Positions 34,871 through 62,217 of a stretch of 64,000 bases of DNA are shown piece after piece. The position numbers were made by a program, and so were the translations under genes. Location of the stretch: NCBI RefSeq assembly GCF_027887165.1, contig NC_077231.1:327247360-327311359 (forward strand), written 5' to 3'. The number at the start of each line of letters is the position of its first letter. Positions within the stretch are counted from its first letter, which is position 1. This stretch comes from Monodelphis domestica (taxonomy: Eukaryota > Chordata > Mammalia > Didelphimorphia > Didelphidae). Below the pieces are notes generated by a model. The model saw only the letters and a program-made list of their open reading frames with translations. It was not told the origin of the DNA and searched no databases.

Positions 34871-36420
34871 TGGAAGGAAGGAAGGAAGGAAGGAAGGAAG
34901 GAAAGGAAGGGAAGAAGGGAGGGAGGGAGGGAGGAAGGAAGGAAGGAGGGAAGGGAGTGAGGGAGGAAAAGGAAGGAAGAAGGAAGGTAGGAAGGAGGGA
35001 AGAAGGAAAGAGGGAAGAAGGAAGGGAGGGAGGAAGAAGGAAGAAGGGAGGGAGGAAGGGAGGAAGAAGGAAGAAGGGAGGGAGGGAGGAAAAGGAAGGA
35101 AGAAGGAGGAAGGAAGGAGGAAGGGAGGAAAAGGAAGGAAGAAGGAGGAAGGAAGGAAGAAGGAGGAAGGAAGGAAGAAGGAAGGGAGGGAGGAAGGAAG
35201 GAGGAAGGGAGGGAGGAAGGAAGGAAAAGGAAGGAAGGAGGGAAGAAGGAAAGAGGGAAGAAGGAAGGGAGGAAGAAGGAAGAAGGGAGGGAGGAAGGGA
35301 GGAAGGAAGGAAGGAAGGAAGGAGGGAAGAAGGAAGGGAGGGAGGAAGAAGGAAGAAGGGAGGGAGGAAGGATGGAAGGAGGGTAGGAAGGAAGTAGGGA
35401 AGGGAGTGAGGGAGGAAAAGGAAGAAGGAAGGGAGGAAGGAGGGAAGAAGGAAAGAGGGAAGAAGGAAGGGAGGGAGGAAGAAGGAAGAAGGGAGGGAGG
35501 AAGGAAGGAAGGGAGGAAGAAGGAAGAAGGGAGGGAGGGAGGAAGGAAGGAAGAAGGAGGAAGGAAGGAGGAAGGGAGGAAAAGGAAGGAGGAAGGAAGG
35601 AGGGAAGAAGGAGGAAGGAAGGAAGAAGGAGGAAGGAAGGAGGAAGGAAGGGAGGGAGGGAGGAAAAAGGAAGGAAGAAGGAAGGGAGGAAGGAAGGAAG
35701 AAGGAGGAAGGAAGGAGGAAGGAAGGAAGGAAAAGAAGGAAGGGAGGGAGGAAGGAAGGAGGAAGGGAGGGAGGGAGGAAAAGGAAGGAAGGAGGGAAGA
35801 AGGAAAGAGGGAAGAAGGAAGGGAGGAAGAAGGAAGAAGGGAGGGAAGAAGGGAGGAAGGAAGGAAGGAAGGAAGGAGGGAAGAAGGAAGGAAGGAAGGA
35901 AGGAGGGAAGAAGGAAGGAAGGGAGAAGGAAGAAAGGAGGAAGGGAGGGAGGGAGGAAAAGGAAGGAAGAAGGAAGGGAAGAATGAAGGAAGGAAAGGAA
36001 GGGAAGGAGGGAGGGAGGGAGGAAGGAAGGAAAAAGGAGGAAGGAAGGAGGGAGGGAGGGAGGGAGGGAGGGAGGAAAAGGAAGGAAGAAGGAAGGGAAG
36101 AATGAAGGAAGGAAAGGAAGGGAAGGAGGGAGGGAGGAAGGAAGGAAGGAAGGATGGAAGGAAGGAGGGAAGGAGGGAAGAAGGAAGGAAGGAAGAAAGG
36201 AGGGAGGGAGGGAGGAAAAGGAAGGGAAGAAGGAAGGGAGGAAAGGAAGGGAGGGAGGGAGGAAAGAAGGAAGGAAGGAAGGAAGGAAGGAAGGAAGGGA
36301 GAAGGAAGAAAGGAGGAAGGGAGGAAGGAAGGAAGGAAGAAAGGAGGAAGGGAGGGAGGGAGGAAAAGGAAGGAAAGGAAGGGAAGGAGGGAGGGAGGGA
36401 GGAAGGAAGGATGGACGGAA
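34871..36420. repeat. (GGAA)n/(GGGA)n polypurine array, intergenic
   Basis: About 1.55 kb of uninterrupted purine-rich tetranucleotide variants between COL1A2 and CASD1, opposite in strand sense to the arrays at 12.2 and 32.3 kb. Long open frames through it are repeat artefacts. Confidence 0.98.
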
Positions 36421-37007
36421 GTGAGCAAGCAAGAGGATGATCAGGCTTCCTGCGGACACTGTGGTCCAGAGCCTTTGATGCTTCAGTGGAGCTAGTGGTG
36501 GGCAGGCCACCATTTCAGGGCTTCTGCTCCCACCCCACTGCCATCTCCAGCCGGCTCTTCGGCACCCCTTTCCTGTTTCATTGTACTCAGCCTGGGGGCA
36601 GCAGATGATCTGAGCTGCCACTGAAGGCCCTGGGGCTGTGAAGTCCTACTTGCCCCTGTGCCCAGGAGGGTGGCTGCTCTCTGCTGTGAATCTGAGGACA
36701 GCTGGCATCCTGGTACCCTCTCCTGGCCAACCCTTTCTCCACCTGCCTTGGCCCCCCGCACCCCCCAAGGGCCATCCTTTGACCAGGAAGTAGAGGCGAA
36801 GGCGGAATCAAGCTTCTTTCCCTTCTGCCCAGCCCGTGGCCCTGGACACTAGGGGCCTGTGGCCGGTTCTGGAGCTGGAGCCTCCGGCATTGGAGGTGCG
36901 GGGTGGGGCAAAGCCGGGCACCCGAGGGAGAGTGAGCGTGGCTGTGGGCGGCGCCTTCATGCCCGAGGACATGGCAGCAAGGAAGCGGACGCAGTGCGGC
37001 TTTCCTT
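36421..37007. other. Intergenic sequence just past the COL1A2 poly(A) site
   Basis: Unique GC-rich sequence. Nothing recognised. Confidence 0.5.
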
Positions 37008-37271
37008 TGGAACATTGGACATGCTTTATTTCGTTTGGTCACAATTGCGTTCGACATCTCACATATACAGAACGGGCACCGCTTCGGTTCTTGGCTTGCT
37101 TGAGAACGAGGCTTCTCTGGACCCAGGCAGGAGGAGGAGGAGGAGAGGGAGCGGGGAAGGGCAGATGGGAGGGCAGAGATGAGCCAGAGCTGCCTGCTTG
37201 GGGGGGGGGCTGGAAAGGCCCCCCAGCAGGCCAGAGCAACAGTGCAGAGAGCGGCTTCCAGGGTCGGTGTG

Positions 37272-37279
37272 TAGCACCA
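37272..37279 (-). promoter_or_regulatory. COL1A2: Predicted miR-29 target site in COL1A2 3' UTR
   Basis: The minus strand reads TGGTGCTA, the full miR-29 seed match, at the same place as in human (TACTTGAAGAGTGTC precedes it; human TACTTGAAGAATGTT). miR-29 is a known repressor of collagen genes. Function here is inferred from conservation. Confidence 0.75.
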
Positions 37280-37399
37280 CTGACACTCTTCAAGTACTGT
37301 GAGCGCGCTCTACGCACGTCCGCACGCACGTCTAACTAGCACCTTGGGGCCGAGAGCCCTCTGCCCAGCACCGCCGGCCGCCATCGCAGCGGAGGCGCT

Positions 37400-37407
37400 T
37401 GAGGTAG
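37400..37407 (-). promoter_or_regulatory. COL1A2: Predicted let-7 target site in COL1A2 3' UTR
   Basis: CTACCTCA on the minus strand is a let-7 seed match and aligns with human AACTACCTCAAAA in the same part of the UTR, just downstream of the proximal poly(A) region. The function is inferred. Confidence 0.65.
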
Positions 37408-37768
37408 GTTACACCTTGGGAAGCCGCGCTTCCAGCGTCCCTCGTGGAAGAGAGTCAGAAGCCACAAGTGGTGCAAAGGGTTTGCTTTTTATTGTTTATT
37501 TCCCCGTCGGTCCCGTTCTTTACAGAGGTCGCCTCTCCCAGCAGCGGGTGTCGGGATGTGGAGGAGGCTGGGGCGGGGGGCCTGGGTTCGACTGCATTGC
37601 ACGGTGCTCCAATAGTCCTGACCCTTCTCTTGTGCCCAGAGTGGAAGCGGGAGACGAGCAGGACAGAAGGAATCAGATTCAGGACAAGAAGGAGGAAGAG
37701 GAAGGGGCGGAGAGAGAACGTGGGGGGCCTTGTGTTTCCTTTTGCTTTCTGCCATTTCTGGAGACGGT

Positions 37769-55126
<17,358 letters not shown>

Positions 55127-55130
<4 letters not shown>

Positions 55131-55172
55131 GTCTGCGGTCCGGGGGACGGGCGGACTCTCAGACGGACATGC
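55127..55172 (-). promoter_or_regulatory. COL1A2: Collagen 5' UTR stem-loop around the start codon, with conserved upstream ORF
   Basis: Type I and III collagen mRNAs share a 5' stem-loop that includes the start codon and binds LARP6. Here the arms are GCATGTC (55172-55166) and GACATGC (55133-55127, containing the start ATG), 7 bp perfect. Flanks AAGGAGTCT upstream and TCAGCTTTG downstream match human. The upstream ATG inside the left arm is kept and opens a three-codon uORF, M-S-V-stop (55170-55159); the human uORF is M-S-K-C-stop. The loop is 32 nt, against roughly 8-9 nt in human, and contains its own short GC hairpin (GTCCG ... CGGAC). The inferred 5' UTR is about 146 nt. Confidence 0.8.
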
Positions 55173-55275
55173 AGACTCCTTGGGGCGCGGGCCGGGCCGG
55201 GGGCTGGCGGAGGAGCGCAGAGAGCGGAGGAGAGGGTCCGGCCGACTGGAAGACCACCGGCCGCCGGCTGGATGC

Positions 55276-55480
55276 TAAAATAAGGTCGGCGGGCTGCCTG
55301 TATTTATCCGGCCCACGGCTGCGGGGCCCTGGGGTGGCCCCAAACGCCCAACAGCCAATGTGAAGCGGCCGGCGGGGGCCCGAAGGGGGGGACTGGGCGG
55401 GGGCTTGGGGGGGCTTCGGGGGCGGGGCGCGGCGCTCAAATTGGTTCCATTCTTTGTGAGGACGTGGACAGTTTTGAAGT
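55276..55480 (-). promoter_or_regulatory. COL1A2: COL1A2 proximal promoter
   Basis: On the minus strand, GGATAAATA (55309-55301) sits where human has the TATA box GTATAAATA. An inverted CCAAT box (ATTGG; plus-strand CCAAT at 55355-55359) lies about 80 bp upstream of the inferred start site, as in human. The start site is inferred at about 55276 from the match TTATTTTAGCAtCC to the human initiator region. A farther block at about 55436-55475 is almost identical to human, including GTCCACGTCCTC and AATGGAACCAATTT; this is in the region reported as TGF-beta and cytokine responsive. The human comparison is from memory. Between these blocks the sequence is G/C-rich, with possible Sp1 sites. Confidence 0.85.
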
Positions 55481-56370
55481 TGAGGGAGGAAATTGTGACT
55501 TGGCCTCCCCGCTCCCTCCCCCACCAGCGCACAAGTCGGCCCCCCTCCCCTGCCTGCCTCCCCTTCCCCGGCCCTTCTCAGGGTCACAGGGGGAGGCGAG
55601 AGGCTGGAGCTGTCCAGGTCCTGCTTCACCTGTGCCAGTCCTGGCTGCGGGGGAGGGGTGAGAGGGGGGGGGGCTGAAGGAGAGCGGGGTGGGGGGCGGG
55701 GGGCGGTTAGTACAGCGTGGCACAAGCGCCGGAGAAACCCTCCGCCCTCCTGGCCCCTCCACTTGTTTCCCCACCCCGCCAGCCTAGCCACGGAGCACCC
55801 AGGCCGAGCCACGCCCTGGCTCTGGCCTGTCGAGGCACAGGGGGGAAGGAGCCCCCGAGATTCTCCCTGGGGCGCGGGTGGGGGAGAAAGATGTGCAGAG
55901 GGGGCGAGGGTCCTGGCCTGGCCGCCCCAATTGTGCCGCCTGAGGCTCTGGCTCTCTGCGGCTCTTTGGCCTCGAGCCATTGTACTGCTGAGAAAACTGA
56001 GGCAGGCTTCGAGCCGCCTCAACCCACGCCCCTCGGCCTCAATTCGGGCCTGAGCAGAAGGGAAGGCTGGTCCCGCGGCCCCCTTCCCTGAGCTGGCCTG
56101 GCCCTGGCGGCTCCCGCCCCCGCCCCGCAGAGAGGCTGGGGAGAGAGCCGAGGCCAGACGCTGAGCTAATCCGAAAACCTCGCAGAAAAGAGCCAGATGT
56201 CGGGGCTGCAGCGGCTCCCCCCTCGCTCGCTGCCCGCCCTCTCGGCTAGTTGTCCCCCGTCCCTTTGTTTCTCCCTCCTCCCTTCTCTCTCCGGACGTGG
56301 AAGGAGAGCAGAGTCCTGGCGCCGCGCAGGAGGAGCCCCCAAAGCTGTGCTGCCGAGTTGTGAAGGAGCC
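55481..56370. other. Upstream flank of the COL1A2 promoter
   Basis: GC-rich, with several G runs, and a SINE-like scrap at about 55983 (GAGAAAACTGAGGCAGG). It may contain distal control elements, but I cannot name any. Confidence 0.45.
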
Positions 56371-58873
56371 CAGAGAGAGAGAGAGAGATAAAGAGACAGA
56401 GAGAGGAGAGAGACAGAAATAGGGAGAGAGACAGAGATAAAGAGAGACAGAGAAAATGAGAGACAGAAATAGAGAGAGAGACAGACATAGAGGGAGAGAG
56501 ACAGAGAGAGGGACAGAGGAGAGAGAGAGAGAGACAGAGATAAAGAGAGACAGAGAAAATGAGAGACAGAAATAGAGAGAGAGACAGAGACAGAGAGTGA
56601 GAGACAGAGGTAGAGAGACAGAGAGGGAGAGACAGAAATAGAGAGACAGAGATAAAGAGAGAGACAGACATAGAGGGAGAGAGACAGAGAGAGGGACAGA
56701 GGAGAGACAGAGACAGAGATAAAGAGAGAAACAGAGACAGAAAGTGAGAGACAGAAATAGAGAGAGAGACAGAGGTAGAGAGAGACATAGAGGGAGAGAG
56801 ACAGAAAGAGGAGAGACAGAGATAAAGAGACAGAGAGAGGAGAGACAGAGGTAGAGAGAGAGACAGACATAGAGGGAGAGAGACAGAGAGAGGGACAGAG
56901 ATAAAGAGAGACAGAGAAAATGAGAGACAGAAATAGAGAGAGAGACAGAGACAGAGAGTGAGAGACAGAGGTAGAGAGACAGAAATAGAGAGACAGAGAT
57001 AAAGAGAGAGACAGACATAGAGGGAGAGAGACAGAGAGAGGGACAGAGGAGAGACAGAGACAGAGATAAAGAGAGAAACAGAGACAGAAAGTGAGAGACA
57101 GAAATAGAGAGAGAGACAGAGGTAGAGAGAGACAGAGAGGGAGAGAGACAGAGAAAGTGAGAGAGAGAAAGTGAGAGAGAGACAGACATAGAGGGAGAGA
57201 GACAGAGAGAGGTTGAGAGAGACAGAGACAGAAAGAGGAGAGACAGAGATAAAGAGAGACAGAGAAAATGAGAGACAGAAATAGAGAGAGAGACAGAGAG
57301 TGAGAGACAGAGGTAGAGAGAGAGACAGAGATAAAGAGAGAAACAGAGACAGAAAGTGAGAGACAGAAATAGAGAGAGAGACAGAGGTAGAGAGAGACAG
57401 AAATAGAGATAGAGAAAGTGAGAGAGAGACAGACATAGAGGGAGAGAGACAGAGAGAGGGACAGAGGAGAGAGACAGAGACAAAGATAAAGAGACAGAAA
57501 GAGGAGAGACAGAGAGTGAGAGACAGAGGTAGAGAGAGAGACAGAGAGGGAGAGAGACAGAAATAGAGAGACAGAGATAAAGAGAGAAACAGAGACAGAG
57601 AGACACAGAGAGGGAGAGACACACAGAGAGAGGGGAGAGAAACAGATAAAGAGTCAGAGAGAGGAGAGAGAGACAGAGATAAAGAGAGAGAGACAAAGAG
57701 AGAGAGGGAGAGACAGAGACAGAGAGATAAAGAGAGAGGCAGAAACAGACTGAAACCGAGAGATAGACAGAGACAGAGACAGAGAAGGAGAGAGACAGAG
57801 ATAAAGAGACAGAGAGAGGGGGAGAGACCGAGATAAAGAGACAGAGAGAGGAGAGAGACAGAGATAAAGAGAGAGACAGACATAGAGTGAGAGAGACAGA
57901 GAGAGGGACAGAGGAGAGAGAGAGAGACAGAGATAGAGAGAAACAGAGACAGAAAGTGAGAGACAGAAATAGAGAGAGAGACAGAGGTAGAGAGAGACAG
58001 AGAGGGAGAGAGACAGAAATAGAGAGACAGAGAAAGTGAGAGAGAGACAGACATAGAGGGAGAGAGACAGAGAGAGGTTGAGAGAGACAGAGACAGAGAT
58101 AAAGAGACAGAAACAGGAGAGACAGAGAAAATGAGAGACAGAAATAGAGAGAGAGAGACAGAGAGTGAGAGACAGAGGTAGAGAGAGAGACAGAGAGGGA
58201 GAGACAGAGATAAAGAGAGAGACAGACAAGGGGGAGAGAGACAGAGAGAGGGACAGAGGAGAGACAGAGACAGAGATAAAGAGAGAAACAGAGACAGAAA
58301 GTGAGAGACAGAAATAGAGAGAGAGACAGAGGTAGAGAGAGACAGAAATAGACAGAGAAAGTGAGAGAGAGACAGACAGAGGGAGAGAGACAGAGAGAGG
58401 GACAGGAGAGAGACAGAGACAGATAAAGAGAGAGAAAGAGGAGAGACAGAGTGAGAGACAGAGGTAGAGAGAGAGACAGAGGGAGAGAGACAGAAATAGA
58501 GAGACAGAGATAAAGAGAGAAACAGAGACAGAGAGACACAGAGAGGGAGAGACACACAGAGAGAGGGGAGAGAAACAGATAAAGAGTCAGAGGAGAGAGA
58601 GACAGAGATAAAGAGAGAGAGACAAAGAGAGAGAGGGAGAGACAGAGAGATAAAGAGAGAGGCAGAAACAGACTGAAACCGAGAGATAGACAGAGACAGA
58701 GACAGAGAAGGAGAGAGACAGAGATGAAGAGAGAGACAGACATAGAGGGAGAGAGACAGAGAGAGGGACAGAGGAGAGAGAGAGAGACAGAGGAGAGAGA
58801 GACAGAGAGATAGAGAGAGACAGAAACAGACCGAGACAGAGAGCCAGAGAGCCAGACAGGGACAGAGACACAC
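56371..58873. repeat. (GAGACA)n polypurine array upstream of COL1A2
   Basis: About 2.5 kb of GAGACAGAGA with recurrent higher-order blocks (for example AGACAGAAATAGAGAGAGAG and ATAAAGAGAGA). It starts about 1.1 kb upstream of the inferred COL1A2 start site. Confidence 0.98.
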
Positions 58874-59644
58874 AGGCTGGAACCTCTCCTCCGTGCCCCT
58901 CACTCTTTCCGGGGCAGCAGTGAGTGTGTTGGGGCTACACAGTGGGCCAGTGCCCAGGGGGGGGCAGCTAGAACTCGCGTGGGAAGAGCTGCTGCTCAGG
59001 TCGGGGCTTTCTAGGTCTCCCGGTAGGAGGTGAATGCAGTGGTCGCCCCTGCCCGAGCCAGGCTCCCCCCTCCATATCCCACGGACAATCTCCCCAAGGC
59101 GTCGGCTCTCTGGATTCTTGTAGACACGCCAAAGGGGCTGTGAGGACCCGCTCTTGGGCTTGGCCTGCAGCCCGGCACCCGGGCTTCAAGCGACATCAGG
59201 GCTAAAGAGAGGGACTCTGGCAGGAGACAGCAGCGTGCAGGCGGGGGACCAGGCCGTCGGCCCTTCAGCGGCCATGCGGAGCGCCTGCTCCGGTCTTGGG
59301 GTGGGCACTGGGCAGCCGACAGCCCGAGGCTGGGGCATACCAACCAGGCCGAAGGCTAAAGCCCTCCTCGGCCTCCGTCTGGGGGGGGACTTCCGGCCTC
59401 CGGGCTGCCGAAGGGGGGGGCAGTTGAACTGGAGGCGAGGCCGGGCCTTGAATCTGCTTTCTCAGCACTTTCTCCGCCACTAAACGAGCCCCCTTGCCCC
59501 GCCCCCTGGGGCATTTGCGGATTTCGGAGGCAAAGGCTCCGCGGAGCCTCGGGTGGGAGGGCTTCTCCGCACCCTGGCAAAGCAGGTGGATGGCCACAAG
59601 GCGAGTGGACTGGGGGCGTGGGGAGAGCAGGCGCAGAAGGTGAA

Positions 59645-59900
59645 AGCCTGGGTTCAAGTCACCTCTGGCCCTCCCTAGCTGTGTGACTGGAGGAGGCGCC
59701 TCTGCTTTCCTCAGTTTCCCCATCTGTGAGCTTTTCCCTGTTCTTTGGCGCTTAGCCATCTCCAGCTCATCCGACAGATGATGAAACCGAGACAAGCCGC
59801 CAAGGGACACAGCTAGGAAGGGGCTGGGTCCGGATTCGAACTCAGGGCCTTCGGACTCCACGCTTGGGGCTTTAGCCACTGAGCCACCCAGCGGCCCCTT
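59645..59900. mobile_element. Two SINE fragments, one sense and one antisense
   Basis: 59645-59735 is a sense fragment (CTAGCTGTGTGACTGGAGG, CCTCAGTTTCCCCATCTGTG). 59765-59900 is an antisense MON1/Mar1-type piece (GGATTCGAACTCAGGGCC, CACTGAGCCACCCAGCGGCC). Confidence 0.7.
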
Positions 59901-60267
59901 TCTGAAAATGGGGATACTTGGTCATGCCCGACTTCCAGGGTTGTCGTGAGGAGCCTCAGCGCCATCGATGCGCCCGGGACCCCGGGAGGGGGGCAGAGGC
60001 GGGGTGCCGCCTTCCGATCCCCTTTTAGCAAGCACTGGGAGAGCCTTCTCGGCCACACCCGCCCCCGCGCTGCTGCTGATGTGGCGCTCCGGCACTCAGT
60101 CAGACAGCATCTGGCCCGGGGGCGGGGCTCGGCGTCTGGAGCTGGGAGAGGGCGGGGCCGCCCTTTACGGTGAGGGACCAGCCCAGGCGGCTTTCCCCGA
60201 GGCGATGCCACTTTCACCCTTGTCGGGAATGAGGCTGCGAAGCCGCTTCCCCGCCCTTCCTCCGCTC

Positions 60268-60395
60268 TCGGAATCAGCACTGTGTCTGGGCTCCGGGCAG
60301 AAGAGCTGGAGGGGCGGGGCCACGGGGGAAGGGACTTATCCAGGGTCACCCGGCTGGGAAGTGCCTGAGGCCCGATGGGAAGCCAGGACCTCCAG
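60268..60395 (-). mobile_element. Degenerate GC-shifted SINE
   Basis: CAGCACTGTGTCTGGGCTCC, ACTTATCCAGGGTCACCCGG and GCTGGGAAGTGCCTGAGGCC match an antisense MON1 copy, with many A/T to G/C changes. Confidence 0.55.
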
Positions 60396-60828
60396 CGGCC
60401 CCCTTTACCGGCCTTCACCACCCTGCCTTGTCTCTGCCGGGCCCTAAAGTCCGGAGCCTTCAGTAGGGTCACTTCCTTTGTTTCGACGCTTCGCCCTCCT
60501 CCTGCTCTGCCCACAGCGCCGGCACCCAAGCTGGAGGCCCAGAGAGCCTCCGCAACGGTGTCGGCAGCCCGCGAGGGATGTGGCAGTCCGGAGAGATGGC
60601 GGGGGAGGGCCAATGGGAGAGGGGGCGGGGCTAGGAAGCCACTCGGGGAGGCCCCGCTTCACTTTTCATCCTCCACCTCCGACCGGGCCCAGCCTGCGGG
60701 ACTCTCCTTCCTCGAGCCTAGCCTTGCTGACCCATTTTTCTGGACACGCCCTCCAGGCTGTTTGGGTCTCCGGCTGAACTTGGCCAAAATGGAGCTCGTT
60801 CGCTCTTTCTCCCGCCCGCCCTCCTTCC

Positions 60829-60938
60829 CTCTCTCTCTCTCCGTCTCTCTCTGTCTCTCTGTCTCTCTCTCTCTCCCTCTGTCTCTCTCTCTCTCTCTGT
60901 CTCTCTCTCTTTCTCTCTGTCTCTGTCCCTCCCTCTCC

Positions 60939-60972
<34 letters not shown>

Positions 60973-61055
60973 TTCTTTCCCTGTCTCTCTCTGTCTGTCT
61001 CTCTGGCTCTCTCTGTCTCTCTGGCTCTCCCTCTCTCTGTCTCTCTCTTTCTCTG

Positions 61056-61086
<31 letters not shown>

Positions 61087-61221
61087 GTCTCTGTCCCTCC
61101 CTCTCTCTCTCTCTCTCTCTCTCTGTGTCTCTCTCTTTCTGTCTCTATCTCTGTCTCTCTGTCTCTCTCCCTCTCTCTCTTTCTCCCTGTCTCTCTCTCT
61201 CTGTCTCTCCCTCTCTTTCTG

Positions 61222-61252
<31 letters not shown>

Positions 61253-61483
61253 GTCTCTCTCTGTCTGTCTCTGTCCCTCTCTGTCCCTCTCTCTCTCTGT
61301 CCTTCTCTCTCTCTCTCTTTCTCTGTCTCTGTCTCTGTCTCTCTGTCTCTGTCCCTCCCTCTCCCTCTCTCTGTCTCTCTCTCTCTGTCTGTCTGTCTCT
61401 TTCTTTCCCTGTCTCTCTCTGTCTGTCTCTCTGGCTCTCTCTGTCTCTCTGGCTCTCCCTCTCTCTGTCTCTCTCTTTCTCTG

Positions 61484-61514
<31 letters not shown>

Positions 61515-61530
61515 GTCTCTGTCCCTCCCT

Positions 61531-61588
<58 letters not shown>

Positions 61589-61681
61589 CTCTCTCTTTCT
61601 GTCTCTATCTCTGTCTCTCTGTCTCTCTCCCTCTCTCTCTTTCTCCCTGTCTCTCTCTCTCTGTCTCTCCCTCTCTTTCTG

Positions 61682-61712
<31 letters not shown>

Positions 61713-62217
61713 GTCTCTCTCTGTCTGTCTCTGTCCCTCTCTCTCTCTGTCCTTCTCTCTCTCTCTCTTTCTCTGTCTCTGTCCCTCCCTCTCTCTGTCC
61801 CTCTGTGTCTCTCTTTCTGTCTCTATCTCTGTTTCTGTCTCTCTCTCTCTCTCTCTGTCCCTCTCTCTCCCTCTCTTTCTCTCTCTCTCTCTGTCTCTCT
61901 CTCTATCCCTCTCTCTCTCTTTCCCTCTGTCTCTCTCTCTTTCTCTGTCTCTGTCTCTCTCTCTTTCTCTGTCTCTGTCTCTGTCCCTCCCTCTCCCTCT
62001 CTCTGTCTCTGTCTGTCTGTCTGTCTGTCTGTCTCTTTCTTTCCCTGTCTCTCTGTCTGTCTGTCTGGCTCTCTCCCTCTCTCTGTCTCTCTCTGTGTGT
62101 CTCTCTCCCTCTCTCTGTCTCTGTCTCTGTCTCTCCCCCCCCCTCTGTCGCTCTCTCCCCCCCCTCTCCTCTCTCTCAGTCTCTCTCTCCCCCCCCTCTC
62201 TCCCCCCCCTCCCTCTC
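60829..62217. repeat. (TCTCTG)n polypyrimidine array
   Basis: About 1.4 kb. Same motif family as 56371-58873 but in the opposite orientation, 2 kb away. Contains at least one long internal duplication (about 60900-61330 resembles 61330-61760). Confidence 0.97.

Larger units (their letters stand above)
37008..37768 (-). terminator. COL1A2: COL1A2 3' UTR with proximal and distal polyadenylation signals
   Basis: About 760 nt of 3' UTR follow the stop. Two proximal AATAAA hexamers lie at 37500-37495 and 37493-37488, followed by TTTGCACCACTTGTGGCTT, which matches the human sequence after its proximal site. A distal signal, GAAATAAAGCATGT (hexamer 37030-37025), matches the human distal site, so cleavage is expected near 37010. 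Another match, AGCACCGTGCAATGCAGT (human GCATTGTGCAATACAGT), lies near 37605-37590. The whole UTR is shorter and more GC-rich than in human, yet these blocks survive, which supports their function. Confidence 0.9.
58874..60828. other. GC-rich spacer between the two inverted arrays
   Basis: Contains SINE fragments at 59645-59900 and 60268-60395 and otherwise unique GC-rich sequence. No exon recognised. Confidence 0.5.

Noticed and set aside
34809-36621. Frames of 533-589 codons in several frames
   Set aside because: They are translations of the (GGAA)n array (Glu-Gly-Arg-Lys or Pro-Ser-Phe-Leu runs).
36587-37057. 156-codon frame next to the COL1A2 3' end
   Set aside because: Low-complexity GC-driven frame overlapping the COL1A2 poly(A) site; no similarity.
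55159-58743. A 1194-codon open frame on the minus strand, rich in Ser, Leu, Cys and Val
   Set aside because: It is the translation of the (GAGACA)n array, open because the repeat lacks stops in that frame; no domain or conservation.
59800-59900. tRNA-gene-like B box (GAGTTCGAATCCGG on minus)
   Set aside because: It belongs to a tRNA-derived SINE; no complete cloverleaf can be built.
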